Shown in pieces: positions 10,101-19,101 of a stretch of DNA of 44,788 bases. The stretch is from assembly GCA_017461475.1 (NCBI GenBank), contig JAFTXX010000035.1, positions 1 to 44,788 of the forward strand, in the 5' to 3' direction. A program made the translations under genes and the position numbers. How positions within the stretch are numbered: the first letter of the stretch is position 1; every line of letters starts with the position of its first letter. This DNA is from Clostridia bacterium. Its GTDB lineage: Bacteria; Bacillota; Clostridia; Oscillospirales; CAG-272. The notes under the pieces are model-generated. The model made no database searches and was not told the origin of the DNA. It saw only the letters and a list, made by a program, of their open reading frames with translations.

Positions 10101-10745
10101 TTTAGCTTTGACAGACTCTTTTTCAAGAGGACCTACACGACTGCCTAGTTCGTTGGCAATATCGGTAAGACGAACGAGGTTATCGTCTGCAGCGGACAGT
10201 TTCTTTTCCGCTTCATGCTTTTTATATCTGTATTTTGCAATGCCTGCCGCTTCTTCAAAAACATTTCTGCGGTCTTCACCTTTGCGAGAAAGTATTTCCG
10301 CAATTTTGCCCTGTCCGATTACCGAATATCCGTCACGACCAATACCGGTGTTCATAAACAGCTCATGGATATCCTTGAGACGAACCGCTTTGCGGTTGAT
10401 AAAATACTCACTTTCACCCGAGCGGTAGTAGCGTCTTGTGACCGTAATTTCATCATACGGTACATCTATGCGATGTGCTTCGCCGGAATTGTCAAAAGTA
10501 ACCGAGACCTCGGCAAAGCTCATAGGCTTACGTGAATCCGCACCGCCGAAAATGACATCTTCCATTTTCGTTCCGCGAATGTTTTTGCTGGAAATTTCAC
10601 CAAGCACCCAACGCATTGCATCGGAAATATTAGATTTACCGCTTCCGTTTGGGCCTATAACAACAGTCGCGCCGGGTTCAAAATTCAAAACCGTTTTATT
10701 AGGGAACGACTTAAAGCCATGCAGCTCAAGCGATTTTAAGTACAT
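7158..10745 (-). CDS. smc: chromosome segregation protein SMC
   Basis: Structural-maintenance-of-chromosomes ATPase, the core of the bacterial condensin with ScpA and ScpB (both encoded at 23711-25108 in this window). The 1195 residues show Walker A GPNGSGKSN at 31-39, a long coiled coil, a central hinge rich in Gly (near 520-650), a second coiled coil, then the ABC signature LLSGGEQA (S1100) and Walker B ILDEIEAALDE (D1127). I start at the ATG at 10745, which has AGAGG 9 nt upstream; an in-frame ATG 21 nt earlier would place that ribosome-binding site inside the gene. It is the first gene of an eight-gene operon. Confidence 0.98.
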   Translation of the reverse strand: MYLKSLELHGFKSFPNKTVLNFEPGATVVIGPNGSGKSNISDAMRWVLGEISSKNIRGTKMEDVIFGGADSRKPMSFAEVSVTFDNSGEAHRIDVPYDEITVTRRYYRSGESEYFINRKAVRLKDIHELFMNTGIGRDGYSVIGQGKIAEILSRKGEDRRNVFEEAAGIAKYRYKKHEAEKKLSAADDNLVRLTDIANELGSRVGPLEKESVKAKKYLEIYEGKKRADVSLWLYDSEVLKTKITEAEKALELSAHELEVAEDSLRSLETQSDKLFEESQQGKMVSEKLLTEINYLKEQIHKADSDIKVAENEIAHKKELLKQSENAIDGASTATDSVKAEFEEVDKLFVEKQSAIKDTENERAQLIERHAGCGIKAAEIEKDIDEKQAEVQRLHDLVIDIKVRINVLENAIISDNNAGDQAEIEIIEYEKEAKKISDEISAVNKEIDSYNESSEKTEQLIDELTKSLESAENERDDVQAAISEKKLSYDGLVHRAEALQRMEELFEGYSSSVRYVMQAYSDGKIRGGEVYGPVSKLISVPEKYVTAIETAFGANIQNIAVENEDVAKSAIRVLKDARAGRATFYPLTSATAQDETEEMIRARKYNGYIGRADLLFDYDPKFSEVMRSILGRTLVFDTLDNASVMAREQKYHVKVVTLDGQIINAGGSYTGGSVRRDSGILTRTAEIRTLRKSAEETKKELDRLDKQFVKSQNTLKDAQTRLAGAVQQKEILNTLITSERAHIETLTAKLSTNTNLCEKLRADLARIKSQNEGNSGEIAKLTEECAALESRIEEIKKYRANRDSERNDVIDEQRELDARISEIAIKIAEANKDIEALDVRKTQLGARLTEIANSVMTAERSKQTYLDEIAELEKSNVDTREAVAQMMTKFELLSEQRGSVENDTTEYERRLNDTRLRIREKNSQKEVVLVAHNKNDARLRALRAEQDKASERMYEEYELTFALAMELGYPPLSPETRPSVASAAAEYRKEMKSLGPVHVGAIEEYAEVKSRYDEMSVQIEDLKKSKSELTSVINRLENEMRGQFMDAFNQINKNFSEVFSALFGGGTAELSLTEPEDVLTSGIEIKAAPPGKIIKSLTLLSGGEQAFVAIALFFAILKVNPSPFCILDEIEAALDEVNVNRFADYVKQMSANTQFVLITHRRGTMEAADRIYGVTMPERGISKVLSLNVGDIDFKL

Positions 10746-10795
10746 ATGCGGTCCTCTTTCTTTCAAATTTTTATTTATATATCACTAACTTTAAT

Positions 10796-10824
10796 ATTAT
10801 ACAACACCCTATCTTTTTTTTCAA
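10796..10824 (-). promoter_or_regulatory. promoter of the smc-to-leuS operon
   Basis: On the minus strand TTGAAA (10819-10824), 17-nt spacer, TATAAT (10796-10801). It lies between the rnc terminator and smc, so the smc cluster is transcribed independently of the rnc cluster. Confidence 0.75.
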
Positions 10825-10850
10825 CATTTTTCGGCTTTTTATTCGCAATT

Positions 10851-10883
10851 TATAAAAAGAAAAGCGCCTCGAAAGGCACTTTT
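10851..10883 (-). terminator. rho-independent terminator after rnc
   Basis: Minus-strand stem AAAAGTGCCT / AGGCGCTTTT (10 bp with one G-U pair) closing a TTCG tetraloop, followed by CTTTTT. It ends the trmH-dprA-topA-trmFO-plsX-rnc transcript just before the smc promoter. Confidence 0.85.
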
Positions 10884-10889
10884 CGTATG

Positions 10890-11603
10890 TTATTTCTGAC
10901 CGAACAGAGCAAGTGCCTGCTTCGCCGCCATTTGCTCCGCCGCGCGCTTGCTTTTTCCGGTTCCGACACCGATAACATTGCTGTTAAGCCGTGCTTCAAC
11001 CGTAAAATTTTTATCGTGATCGGGACCTGTTTCTTTTGTAACAAAATACTCTAAAACTTCTCCGCCCACTTGCTGAACAAACTGCTGCAGTAAGGTCTTG
11101 AAATCCTTTGCTGCACCTGTAAGTTCAAGCTTCGCAAGTTCTTCTGCAAGGAGAGGCAACAAAAATTTTGCAACCGTGTCTTTATTTTTTTGACTGTCGA
11201 TAAACATCGCCGCTAAAAGTGACTCGAAAGCATCAGCCAAAAGCGAAGGTCGGTCTCTGCCGCCGCTCATTTCCTCACCGTGACCGAGATTTAAAAATTC
11301 TCCGAGATTGATTTTACGGGCGAAAACCGCAAGCGCCTTTTCGCAAACTATTTCGGCACGCATTCTGGTAAGCTCCCCCTCGGGACAGTCAAACTCAAAA
11401 TATAAATATTCACTTGCAATTATAGAAAGAACCGAGTCGCCCAAAAATTCCAAGCGCTCATTACACTCTATGTTAATGCCCTTGCTCTTGGCTTCATTTG
11501 AGTAGGAGGAATGCGTCAAAGCAGTTTCAAGAAGCGTGATATCGTTAAACTTATATCCGATTTTTTCTTCAAGCAGCGCTCTTTCTTTTCTCAGATTTTG
11601 CAT
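10890..11603 (-). CDS. rnc: ribonuclease III
   Basis: Double-strand-specific endoribonuclease for rRNA and mRNA processing. The 237 residues comprise the catalytic domain with signature NERLEFLGDSVL (residues 48-59, including E52 and D56), the second acidic site near RDRPSLLADAFESLLAA, and a C-terminal dsRNA-binding domain from DFKTLLQQF to AAKQALALF. The ATG at 11603 has GGAGG 8 nt upstream. It follows plsX by 24 nt. In many Firmicutes acpP lies between plsX and rnc; it is absent here. Confidence 0.97.
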   Translation of the reverse strand: MQNLRKERALLEEKIGYKFNDITLLETALTHSSYSNEAKSKGINIECNERLEFLGDSVLSIIASEYLYFEFDCPEGELTRMRAEIVCEKALAVFARKINLGEFLNLGHGEEMSGGRDRPSLLADAFESLLAAMFIDSQKNKDTVAKFLLPLLAEELAKLELTGAAKDFKTLLQQFVQQVGGEVLEYFVTKETGPDHDKNFTVEARLNSNVIGVGTGKSKRAAEQMAAKQALALFGQK

Positions 11604-11627
11604 ATCAATTTCCTCCGCGGTAGTTTT

Positions 11628-12641
11628 TTATTCCTTTGTATCTTCACGCTCTTTTATGCGAAGTGCACATTCGGAAATGTTATCAATAATTCCCGTTTTG
11701 GCATAGCTTACCGCTTGCCTTACAGCATTCATGACGGCTCTTGCATCAGAAGATCCGTGAGCCTTTATAACAGGCTTTGCAATGCCCAAAAAGGGCGCGC
11801 CGCCGTGTTCTGACGCGTCAAACTGCTTTTTAATGCCGCCGATTTTGCCTTTAAGCATAAGGGCGGAAAGCTTTGTAAACAAATTCTCATAGAACACATT
11901 TTTAAGCGTACGCATAAAGAATTTACTCATACCCTCAATGGATTTAAGCAGTACATTTCCCGTAAAACCGTCGCAAACCAGTACGTCACAAGCCCCGAAA
12001 GGAACTTCCTTGGCCTCAACATTGCCTACAAAATTTATATCAGCGGAAGCGCCGAGCAATTGATTGGCGTTCTTGTAAAGCGCCGTTCCCTTGGTAGACT
12101 CGGTACCGTTATTTAAAAGTCCGACGCGAGCGGTATCAATACCGTATATCTTCTCCATATACACAGAGCCCATAACAGCAAACTGCTCAAGGATTTTTTC
12201 ATCAACTTCAATATTTGCTCCCGAGTCGATAAGAAGCGTAGGAGTCTGCAAAGGAAGAACAGTAGCGATAGCTGCACGCTTGATTCCCTTTATGCGTCTA
12301 ACGATAAGAGTTGCACCTGTAAGCAATGCGCCGGTATTACCCGCGCTGACAAACGCATCACCCTCGCCGCGTGAAAGCATTTGCAAACCAATACCCATGG
12401 AAGAGTCTTTCTTAGCGCGGACAACACTTACAGCATCATCTTCCATGTCAATTACAACATCGGTGTTTACAATTTCAATGCTGTCGATGTTAAGCGACTG
12501 CTCAGAAGCGATTTTTCTGATAATTTCTTCATTTCCTACAGCGACAATGTCAACGCCGAGATTTTCTTTAGCCATAACAGCGCCTTTAACAAGTTCTAAT
12601 GGCGCGTTATCTCCGCTCATTACATCAATAATAACTTTCAT
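11628..12641 (-). CDS. plsX: phosphate acyltransferase PlsX
   Basis: Converts acyl-ACP to acyl-phosphate, the first step of phospholipid synthesis by the PlsX/PlsY route. The 337 residues begin [16 protein letters not shown] and contain [50 protein letters not shown] and GGAPFLGI, all family hallmarks. I chose the ATG at 12641, which overlaps the trmFO stop in an ATGA pair and has AAGGAG 8 nt upstream; an in-frame start at 12659 has none. Confidence 0.96.
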   Translation of the reverse strand: MKVIIDVMSGDNAPLELVKGAVMAKENLGVDIVAVGNEEIIRKIASEQSLNIDSIEIVNTDVVIDMEDDAVSVVRAKKDSSMGIGLQMLSRGEGDAFVSAGNTGALLTGATLIVRRIKGIKRAAIATVLPLQTPTLLIDSGANIEVDEKILEQFAVMGSVYMEKIYGIDTARVGLLNNGTESTKGTALYKNANQLLGASADINFVGNVEAKEVPFGACDVLVCDGFTGNVLLKSIEGMSKFFMRTLKNVFYENLFTKLSALMLKGKIGGIKKQFDASEHGGAPFLGIAKPVIKAHGSSDARAVMNAVRQAVSYAKTGIIDNISECALRIKEREDTKE

Positions 12642-13966
12642 TTGTCTTCTCCTTCGCAAAATCGGTTGATGATATTAAGCGACCTTTCGGCAAGCGCTTC
12701 ATTTTTTGCTTTTTTACCGCCTTTAACTCTGTGTTCAAGTGGGGCAACAATGCCGAAATTTGCATTCATGGGCTGGAAAGAACCGGTGCCTCCGTTTGCG
12801 ACATAGCTTGCCATAGCACCGATAACTGTCTCACGCGGTAAAAATACTCGTTCTTTATCCAAAGCAGTCATTGCGGCATTTATTCCTGCAAGCAAGCCCG
12901 AAGCCGCGGATTCGACATATCCCTCAACACCGGTCATCTGTCCTGCAAAAAACAAATTTGGCTCATTTTTAACCGAATAATCAGCAGCGAGAAGTCCCGG
13001 AGAATTGAGGTAAGTATTTCTGTGCATTACACCGTATCTTACAAATTCGGCATTTTCAAGCCCCGGAATAAGAGAAAATACTCTCTTTTGCTCGCCGAAA
13101 GTCAAGTGTGTCTGGAATCCGACAATATTGAACATCGTTGCTTCTTCGTTATCTTGTCTCAGCTGAACCACTGCGTATGCGTCTTTACCAGTCGAAGGAA
13201 CAGGCAACCCTACGGGTTTAAGCGGACCGAACAAAAGCGTTTCATATCCGCGCTTTGCCATCACTTCGACAGGCATACAACCTTCAAACACAGTAAGATC
13301 CTGCTGAGATTCCTTGTCAAACTCTTTAAGTTCAGCTTCCTTTGCCGATATCAGTTCGTTATAGAAAACATCGTACTGCTCTTTTGTCATAGGGCAATTA
13401 ATGTACGATGCCTCTCCTTTGCCGTAACGCGAAGCGAAAAAGGCAACATCCATATTTATACTGGAAAAATCAACAATGGGAGCCGCCGCGTCGAAAAAGT
13501 GCATTTTAGAACAACCGATGCGCTTTGCGATATCTTCGGACAGAGCGTCGGAAGTAAGAGGACCGGAGGCTACAACGATGATCCCATCCTTAGGGATTTC
13601 GACAACTTCGCCCTCGATAACCTCAATATTGGGATGATTTTTGATTTTTTCAGTAATATATGAAGAAAATTTCGTTCGGTCTACCGCAAGAGCACTTCCT
13701 GCAGGAACCTCAGTTGCATATGCGGCTTCAATAACCAGCGAACCGAGTACTTTCATCTCCTCTTTCAAAAGCCCGACAGCGTTTGACACCACATTGGAAC
13801 GCAGAGAATTTGAGCAAACCAGTTCAGCAAAATTTTCACTATGATGTGCGGGGGTGTATTTTTGCGGCTTCATCTCATAAAGACGCACTTTAACACCGCG
13901 CTCTGCCGCCTGCCATGCGGCCTCACAGCCGGCAAGCCCCGCGCCTATTACATTTATCTCTTTCAA
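12638..13966 (-). CDS. trmFO: methylenetetrahydrofolate-tRNA-(uracil-5-)-methyltransferase TrmFO
   Basis: Folate- and FAD-dependent enzyme that makes m5U54 in the T-loop of tRNA. The 442 residues start with the FAD-binding [17 protein letters not shown], followed by LVCSNSLRS, a GPLTSDAL segment, QLRQDN, and the C-terminal [19 protein letters not shown]. It starts with TTG at 13966, with GAGGAG 7 nt upstream, directly abutting the topA stop. The topA-trmFO adjacency is typical of Firmicutes. Confidence 0.96.
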   Translation of the reverse strand: MKEINVIGAGLAGCEAAWQAAERGVKVRLYEMKPQKYTPAHHSENFAELVCSNSLRSNVVSNAVGLLKEEMKVLGSLVIEAAYATEVPAGSALAVDRTKFSSYITEKIKNHPNIEVIEGEVVEIPKDGIIVVASGPLTSDALSEDIAKRIGCSKMHFFDAAAPIVDFSSINMDVAFFASRYGKGEASYINCPMTKEQYDVFYNELISAKEAELKEFDKESQQDLTVFEGCMPVEVMAKRGYETLLFGPLKPVGLPVPSTGKDAYAVVQLRQDNEEATMFNIVGFQTHLTFGEQKRVFSLIPGLENAEFVRYGVMHRNTYLNSPGLLAADYSVKNEPNLFFAGQMTGVEGYVESAASGLLAGINAAMTALDKERVFLPRETVIGAMASYVANGGTGSFQPMNANFGIVAPLEHRVKGGKKAKNEALAERSLNIINRFCEGEDK

Positions 13967-16252
13967 TTAATTCTCCTCGGTCTGTGCAAGTGCGGGAGCC
14001 TCAGCTTTATAACCGCACTCCTTATCCTGACAAACATACAAATCTTTACCCTTCTTGCGGTAAAGCATTTTTCCGCAAGCGGGACACGTTTCATTGGTAG
14101 GCATATCCCATGTGGAAAAATCGCAATCCGGATAACGCTCGCAGCTGAAGAAAACAGACTTGTTTCTTCCCATCTTGGAAACTATCTTAGCACCGCACTT
14201 GGGGCAAGGAACACCTATGTCTTTGGTGCGCTGCTTGGTAAACTTACACTTGGGATAATTTGCGCAAGCATAGAAACTGCCATATCTGCCCGTGCGAAGT
14301 ACCATGTCGCCACCGCAAAGCTCGCACTTGAACTCTGCAACGATTTGAGGCTTCTGTTCATGCTGTTCCCCGTCGTTTTCCGGTTTGTTAAGCGGCTTTG
14401 TGTTCTTACATGTCGGATAGTTGGGACATGCGGCAAAGCGGCCGAATCTGCCGTTTTTGACAACCATGCGGCTGCCGCATTTATCGCAGATAATATCGGT
14501 TTCTTCAGCGGGAACATCAATATTACTTGCGGTGATATTTGACTCTGCGGCTTCAAGCGATTTTGCAAATCCTACATAAAAGTCGCCGAGTACCTTTTCC
14601 ATTGTACTGTCACCGCGTGCGATGCCGTCAAGCTTATCTTCCATTTGTGCGGTAAACTCATAATCAACGACCTCGGGAAAATTTTCAACCATGAGTTTAG
14701 TTGTAACTTCACCGAGAGTGGTGGGAACAAGAGACTTACCCTCGCGTGACACATAATTGCGCGCGATAATTGTAGTAATTATGGGAGTATATGTGCTGGG
14801 GCGTCCGATGCCCTTCTCTTCCAGAAATTTAATAAGAGATGCCTCATTGAAACGCGGAGGGGCTTCGGTGTAGTGCTGAGCATTGTCATAATCCTTCAGC
14901 TTAAGAGCGTCTTTTTCATTGATAAGCGGAAGTTTTTCGTTTTTGTCAACTTCTCCGTCTTCACGCTTTGAAGTTTCATCGACAGACTCCTCATAAACTG
15001 CCATATAACCTTGGAATTTTACTGTATAGCCGCTGGTGCGGAAAGTGTAGCCGTTAGCATCAAATTCAATGGTTTCGGTATCAAACACAGCCGACGACAT
15101 CTGACTTGCAATAAATCTGTCCCAAATAAGCTTATAAAGTCTGTACTGGTCAGACGAGAGATATTTTTTGATCTGTGCGGGCTCAAGCTTCATATTAGAA
15201 GGTCTGATAGCTTCGTGCGCGTCCTGTGCATTGGATTTTGTCTTATATACGCGAGGACGTGACGGACAATAGCTGTCACCGTACTTGTCTGCGATCCACT
15301 CAAGAGCAGCGCTCTGAGCATCTGCGGAGATACGAAGCGAGTCGGTACGCATATAAGTGATAAGACCCTGTACACCGCCGTTTTCACTGCCGAGGTTGAC
15401 GCCTTCATAAAGTTCCTGCGCAACTCGCATGATTCTCTGTGACTGGAAACCGAGCTTACGCGATGCTTCCTGCTGCATTGTGGAAGTGGTAAACGGAGGG
15501 GCGGGTTGCTTTGTCTTAGCCGCCTTTTTTACGGAAGAACATACAAATGCGCTTGTGCCGATTTCACCAAGTACCTTATCCACATCTTCTTTATTTGAAA
15601 GTTTAGTCTTTCCTTTGCCTTTGCCGATAAATCTTGCCTTTACAAGGCTGCCGTCATTGGTCAAAAGAAGTGCGTCTATAGTCCAATATTCCTGAGGAAC
15701 AAAGGCTCTGATCTCAGCTTCTCTGTCTACAATAATTCTTGTAGCGACAGACTGCACACGTCCGCCAGAAAGACCGCTCTTGACGCTCTTCCAAAGAAAC
15801 GGACTGATTTTATAGCCTACTATTCTGTCTAAGATACGGCGTGCCTGCTGAGAATTTACAAGCTCTTCATCGATTTCACGGGGATTTTTAATAGCTTCTT
15901 TGATTGCGCTCTTGGTGATTTCGTTGAACGCTACGCGATAGCACTTTTCGGGCGCGATATCAAGTGCGGTGGCAAGGTGCCACGAAATAGCCTCTCCTTC
16001 GCGGTCAGGGTCGGTTGCGAGGAAGACTTTATTTGCCGCTTTTGCATCCTTTTTCAGCGCCTTGATAAGGTCGCCTTTGCCGCGGATATTAATATAATGC
16101 GCGGCAAAATTGTTATCTATATCTACTCCTAGAGTGCTTTTAGGCAGGTCTCGAACGTGTCCTTTTGAAGCAACTACTTTATAATTACTTCCAAGATATC
16201 CTTTAATCGTACTTGCCTTAGCCGGAGACTCTACAATTACTAAATTTGCCAT
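13967..16252 (-). CDS. topA: DNA topoisomerase I (type IA)
   Basis: Relaxes negative supercoils through a tyrosine-DNA intermediate. The 761 residues open with the TOPRIM domain (VIVESPAKA..., ATDPDREGEAISWHL), followed by the active-site YMRTDS with Tyr300, and end with four Cys4 zinc-ribbon repeats (CDKCG, CELCG, CPKCG, CPACG). The ATG at 16252 has no Shine-Dalgarno sequence at the usual distance. AAAGGAA at 16275-16281 is separated from it by a CTGC-TTTT-GCAG hairpin plus 10 nt, described separately. Confidence 0.97.
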   Translation of the reverse strand: MANLVIVESPAKASTIKGYLGSNYKVVASKGHVRDLPKSTLGVDIDNNFAAHYINIRGKGDLIKALKKDAKAANKVFLATDPDREGEAISWHLATALDIAPEKCYRVAFNEITKSAIKEAIKNPREIDEELVNSQQARRILDRIVGYKISPFLWKSVKSGLSGGRVQSVATRIIVDREAEIRAFVPQEYWTIDALLLTNDGSLVKARFIGKGKGKTKLSNKEDVDKVLGEIGTSAFVCSSVKKAAKTKQPAPPFTTSTMQQEASRKLGFQSQRIMRVAQELYEGVNLGSENGGVQGLITYMRTDSLRISADAQSAALEWIADKYGDSYCPSRPRVYKTKSNAQDAHEAIRPSNMKLEPAQIKKYLSSDQYRLYKLIWDRFIASQMSSAVFDTETIEFDANGYTFRTSGYTVKFQGYMAVYEESVDETSKREDGEVDKNEKLPLINEKDALKLKDYDNAQHYTEAPPRFNEASLIKFLEEKGIGRPSTYTPIITTIIARNYVSREGKSLVPTTLGEVTTKLMVENFPEVVDYEFTAQMEDKLDGIARGDSTMEKVLGDFYVGFAKSLEAAESNITASNIDVPAEETDIICDKCGSRMVVKNGRFGRFAACPNYPTCKNTKPLNKPENDGEQHEQKPQIVAEFKCELCGGDMVLRTGRYGSFYACANYPKCKFTKQRTKDIGVPCPKCGAKIVSKMGRNKSVFFSCERYPDCDFSTWDMPTNETCPACGKMLYRKKGKDLYVCQDKECGYKAEAPALAQTEEN

Positions 16253-16281
16253 TATTCAAATACTGCAAAAGCAGTTCCTTT
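16252..16281 (-). promoter_or_regulatory. split ribosome-binding site with bridging hairpin (topA)
   Basis: Minus strand, in order: AAAGGAA (16281-16275), stem CTGC / TTTT loop / GCAG (16274-16263), 10 nt TATTTGAATA, then the ATG. Linear spacing from the Shine-Dalgarno to the start is 22 nt, too long for normal initiation; with the hairpin folded it is 10 nt. The stem is short (4 bp, 5 if the flanking A-T pair is counted). The same layout occurs at lon (19929-19968). Confidence 0.5.
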
Positions 16282-16287
16282 CATTTT

Positions 16288-17547
16288 CTATATTCTGCGA
16301 TAGCGCTTTCCCGGAAGTTCAACAACAGCGCCCTTACATGTAAGCGAAAGCAAGTGCATGTTCACTGAATCTTCTCCGATTCCTGTTGAAGCAACCAAAA
16401 AATCCATGCTTACATCGCCCTCATTCGGTATATTATCGTATATCTGCTTTTCAAGCGGTGCAAGAATCGCAAATTCGCGTTTCGGTTCTTTCTGTTCTTT
16501 TTCGGTTCCGAGAGACGAAGCCGGTTCTGTTTCAGCTGTATCAACAGCGCCTTTAGACTTTTTGAAACTAATTATACTTCGCTCGTCTTTTTTAGATTCG
16601 ACACCATATCGATTTGCCGCTTTCTTTGCATCATACTCCACGGCACCTATGGCGTTTATATCCAAATCAGAAAAGGCTGACTGCTCAAACGCATCCAAAA
16701 TATCAGTAACAGAAGTAACCATTTTAGCGCCGTCTTTAATAAGTTTATTTGCACCGACGCTCTTTTCCATATTTAAAGCACCCGGAATTGAAAAAATAGG
16801 TCTTCCTTGCGCACTGGCTTTATTTGCCGTTATCAATGCGCCGCTATGTTCAGGACATTCAACCACCAGTGTGCACCGCGCAAGACCACTGATAATTCTG
16901 TTCCGCTTAGGAAAATGCGACGGCTCCGAAATCGTTCCGGGAGGATACTCACTTAGAACAAGTCCGTCCTTTAATATACTGTTATATAATTTTTTATGTG
17001 CTTTCGGATATACTACGTCCACTCCGCCGCCGAGGACAACAACAGTTGCCGCCTGTGCATCAAGCGCGCCGGCTGCAGCCATGCCATCTACACCGAGTGC
17101 CATACCGCTTACCACAACCGCGCCTGCGGAGGAAAGTTCGTAAGCAAACTTATATGCCATATCTCTACCGTAGTCACTCATTGATCGCGTACCAACAACC
17201 GCGACCCCGAGTTTTCGGTCAAAATCAATGGGTTTGCCCTTGAAATACAAAACTGCCGGTGGATTGCTTATATATTTTAAAATACGCGGATACCTTGGGT
17301 CGGCAAATGTCATTATGCCTATTCCGCTTTTTCTGCAATCCTCAAGTATACGTTCGGCTCTGTCAAGATTTTTGTCAGCCAAGCGGTTTTTAACTGAATC
17401 GGGAATTTTATCAAGCGACAAAAGTTCACTTCTTGACGCTTCATAAATCTCTTTGGGAGATGCAAATTGTGAGACAAGTTTGTTAAGATACGGACTTGCG
17501 TCGCCGAGTTTTAACGACAGCCATACCCAATATAAACTCTCGCTCAT
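16288..17547 (-). CDS. dprA: DNA-processing protein DprA
   Basis: DprA/Smf loads RecA onto incoming single-stranded DNA during transformation. The 419 residues contain a SAM-like N-terminal region, the extended Rossmann core (VAVVGTRSMSDYGR, VVSGMALGVDGMAA, VVVLGGGVDVVYP, SEYPPG, FPKRNRIISGL, HSGALITA, IPGALN), a charged linker, and a C-terminal winged helix (residues about 360-419). The start has GGAGGTG 7 nt upstream. It leads into topA, the usual order in Firmicutes. Long for the family because of the linker of about 80 residues. Confidence 0.95.
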   Translation of the reverse strand: MSESLYWVWLSLKLGDASPYLNKLVSQFASPKEIYEASRSELLSLDKIPDSVKNRLADKNLDRAERILEDCRKSGIGIMTFADPRYPRILKYISNPPAVLYFKGKPIDFDRKLGVAVVGTRSMSDYGRDMAYKFAYELSSAGAVVVSGMALGVDGMAAAGALDAQAATVVVLGGGVDVVYPKAHKKLYNSILKDGLVLSEYPPGTISEPSHFPKRNRIISGLARCTLVVECPEHSGALITANKASAQGRPIFSIPGALNMEKSVGANKLIKDGAKMVTSVTDILDAFEQSAFSDLDINAIGAVEYDAKKAANRYGVESKKDERSIISFKKSKGAVDTAETEPASSLGTEKEQKEPKREFAILAPLEKQIYDNIPNEGDVSMDFLVASTGIGEDSVNMHLLSLTCKGAVVELPGKRYRRI

Positions 17548-17564
17548 ATAAACACCTCCATTTT

Positions 17565-18392
17565 CTATCTTTGCACAAATAACAATACCGAAGCGGCTAT
17601 TGCGGCATTAAGCGACTCGGAATTCGGAGCCATTGGGATATATACGCTTGCGGTACATTTTTTTGAAATTTCAGCAGGGATGCCGTGTCCCTCATTTCCA
17701 ATTATAAAGCAATCGTCTTTTGTAACAGCGATATCATCGAGAGACTTTGCACAGTCTCTGAATTCCGCGCAAAAAACACGTCTTCCGCTATCCATCAAAG
17801 CCGCAACCGTAGAAGAAAAATCGTTGACAAAATCAATTTTAATCTTAAAGAACGCCCCCATTGCGGCACGCATCGAGCGGCTGTTATACGGGTCGGCTGA
17901 ATCAGAGCTTAAAATAATTCTGTCAAATCCAAAAGCCACAGCACTTCGAACTATGGTTCCGACATTACCGGAATCACGAAGCGAACACAAGAGCATGATT
18001 TTCTCGCCCTGAAATTTTTTTGCGTCATTGCTTTCTATTTTATTATAAAATTTTAAATTGTCAAGATATTTTGCAACACATATTACGCCATCGGGCGATT
18101 TTTCTGTGCTGATTTTTGAAAAAGCGCTCTCGGAAAGAAGAAAAAAGTTTACGCCGCCGTACTCTTTTATTTCCTTCATTTTATGATATGTACGTGATAT
18201 TATTTCGTTTTCTTTCCCATTGAGAAGCAATACCGACTCAAAAGCAACGCCCGCGTCCACTGCTTCCTCAAAAAGTTTTGCGCCCTCAATCAAAAAAAGC
18301 TTATCACTTTCGCGGTATTTTTTATCCGAAAGTTTGGCATACTTTTGCACATACGGATTATTTCGGCTGCTTATATATGTCAAATCCTGCAT
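17565..18392 (-). CDS. TrmH/SpoU-family RNA 2'-O-methyltransferase
   Basis: SAM-dependent methylase of the SPOUT superfamily acting on rRNA or tRNA ribose. The 275 residues have an N-terminal substrate-binding domain (SRNNPYVQKYAKLSDKKYR, LFLIEGAKLFEEAV) and the C-terminal knot with motif 1 DSGNVGTIVRSAVAFG, motif 2 FIIGNEGHGIP and motif 3 IPMAPNSESLNAAIAASVLL. It resembles the 23S methylase RlmB/TsnR group rather than TrmL because of the N-terminal domain; the target nucleotide is not deducible. GGGAG lies 8 nt before the ATG. No promoter is obvious between it and the rplT terminator. Confidence 0.88.
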   Translation of the reverse strand: MQDLTYISSRNNPYVQKYAKLSDKKYRESDKLFLIEGAKLFEEAVDAGVAFESVLLLNGKENEIISRTYHKMKEIKEYGGVNFFLLSESAFSKISTEKSPDGVICVAKYLDNLKFYNKIESNDAKKFQGEKIMLLCSLRDSGNVGTIVRSAVAFGFDRIILSSDSADPYNSRSMRAAMGAFFKIKIDFVNDFSSTVAALMDSGRRVFCAEFRDCAKSLDDIAVTKDDCFIIGNEGHGIPAEISKKCTASVYIPMAPNSESLNAAIAASVLLFVQR

Positions 18393-18416
18393 TAATAAAC
18401 TCCCATTAAAACGCTA

Positions 18417-18442
18417 AAAACCCGGTAAAAACCGGGTTTTTA
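18417..18442 (-). terminator. terminator of infC-rpmI-rplT
   Basis: On the minus strand the stem CCCGG / CCGGG with a TTTTTA loop is followed by TTTTT, 9 nt after the rplT stop. The A-rich left side may also let it work in the other direction. Confidence 0.85.
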
Positions 18443-18450
18443 CTTTGTAA

Positions 18451-18804
18451 TTAAAGTGCAGCTTTAGCTTTTTCTGCGATTGCAGCAAATGCTTCCTTAT
18501 CGTAAACTGCGATTTCAGCAAGCATCTTTCTGTTGAGGTCGATACCTGCCTTCTTGAGGCCGTGCATGAGGGTGGAATAGTTCATGCCGCATACCTTAGC
18601 CTGTGCGGAAATTCTTGTGATCCAAAGAGAACGCATGTCTCTCTTCTTCATCTTTCTGCCGGCGAAAGCGTAATTACCGCTCTTGAGAACGGCCTGCTTC
18701 GCCATCTTGAAGTGCTTACTCTTTGCACCCCAGTAACCCTTAGCAGCTTTAAGTACACTCTTTCTTCTCTTGCGCGTCATCATGGCGCCTTTAACTCTTG
18801 CCAT
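18451..18804 (-). CDS. rplT: 50S ribosomal protein L20
   Basis: Early 50S assembly protein and, in many bacteria, autogenous repressor of its own operon. The 117 residues begin [28 protein letters not shown] in this family's basic N-terminal helix and include [20 protein letters not shown] and [19 protein letters not shown] lies 9 nt upstream of the ATG. Last gene of the infC operon. Confidence 0.98.
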   Translation of the reverse strand: MARVKGAMMTRKRRKSVLKAAKGYWGAKSKHFKMAKQAVLKSGNYAFAGRKMKKRDMRSLWITRISAQAKVCGMNYSTLMHGLKKAGIDLNRKMLAEIAVYDKEAFAAIAEKAKAAL

Positions 18805-18847
18805 TTTATTTAATCCTCCAAATTAACTGATTTTTAGATAGCGTCGA

Positions 18848-19042
18848 TTACTTCTGGATGAGCGCCTTGATAGTAGGAGCCATCGAAGTGCTGAGGTAAG
18901 CACCCTTGCGAAGAGTTCTCTTACGCTTTGCGGTCTTAATGCCGAGCTTATGGCGATGCTGTGAATGGTTCATTTTTACTTTTCCGCCGCCGGTAACGCT
19001 GAATCTTTTAGCCGACGCCTTGTGTGTCTTAATTTTTCCCAT
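18848..19042 (-). CDS. rpmI: 50S ribosomal protein L35
   Basis: 64-residue basic ribosomal protein. It begins MGKIKTHKASAKRFSVTGGGK and has HRHKLGIKTAKRKRTLRKGAY, the family pattern. AAGGAGAT is 8 nt upstream of the ATG. It lies between infC and rplT in the standard order. Confidence 0.98.
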   Translation of the reverse strand: MGKIKTHKASAKRFSVTGGGKVKMNHSQHRHKLGIKTAKRKRTLRKGAYLSTSMAPTIKALIQK

Positions 19043-19101
19043 GGTTATATCTCCTTTTCAGTATTAACTGCATTTATATAAATTCAAATGAACTTATAAA
19101 C

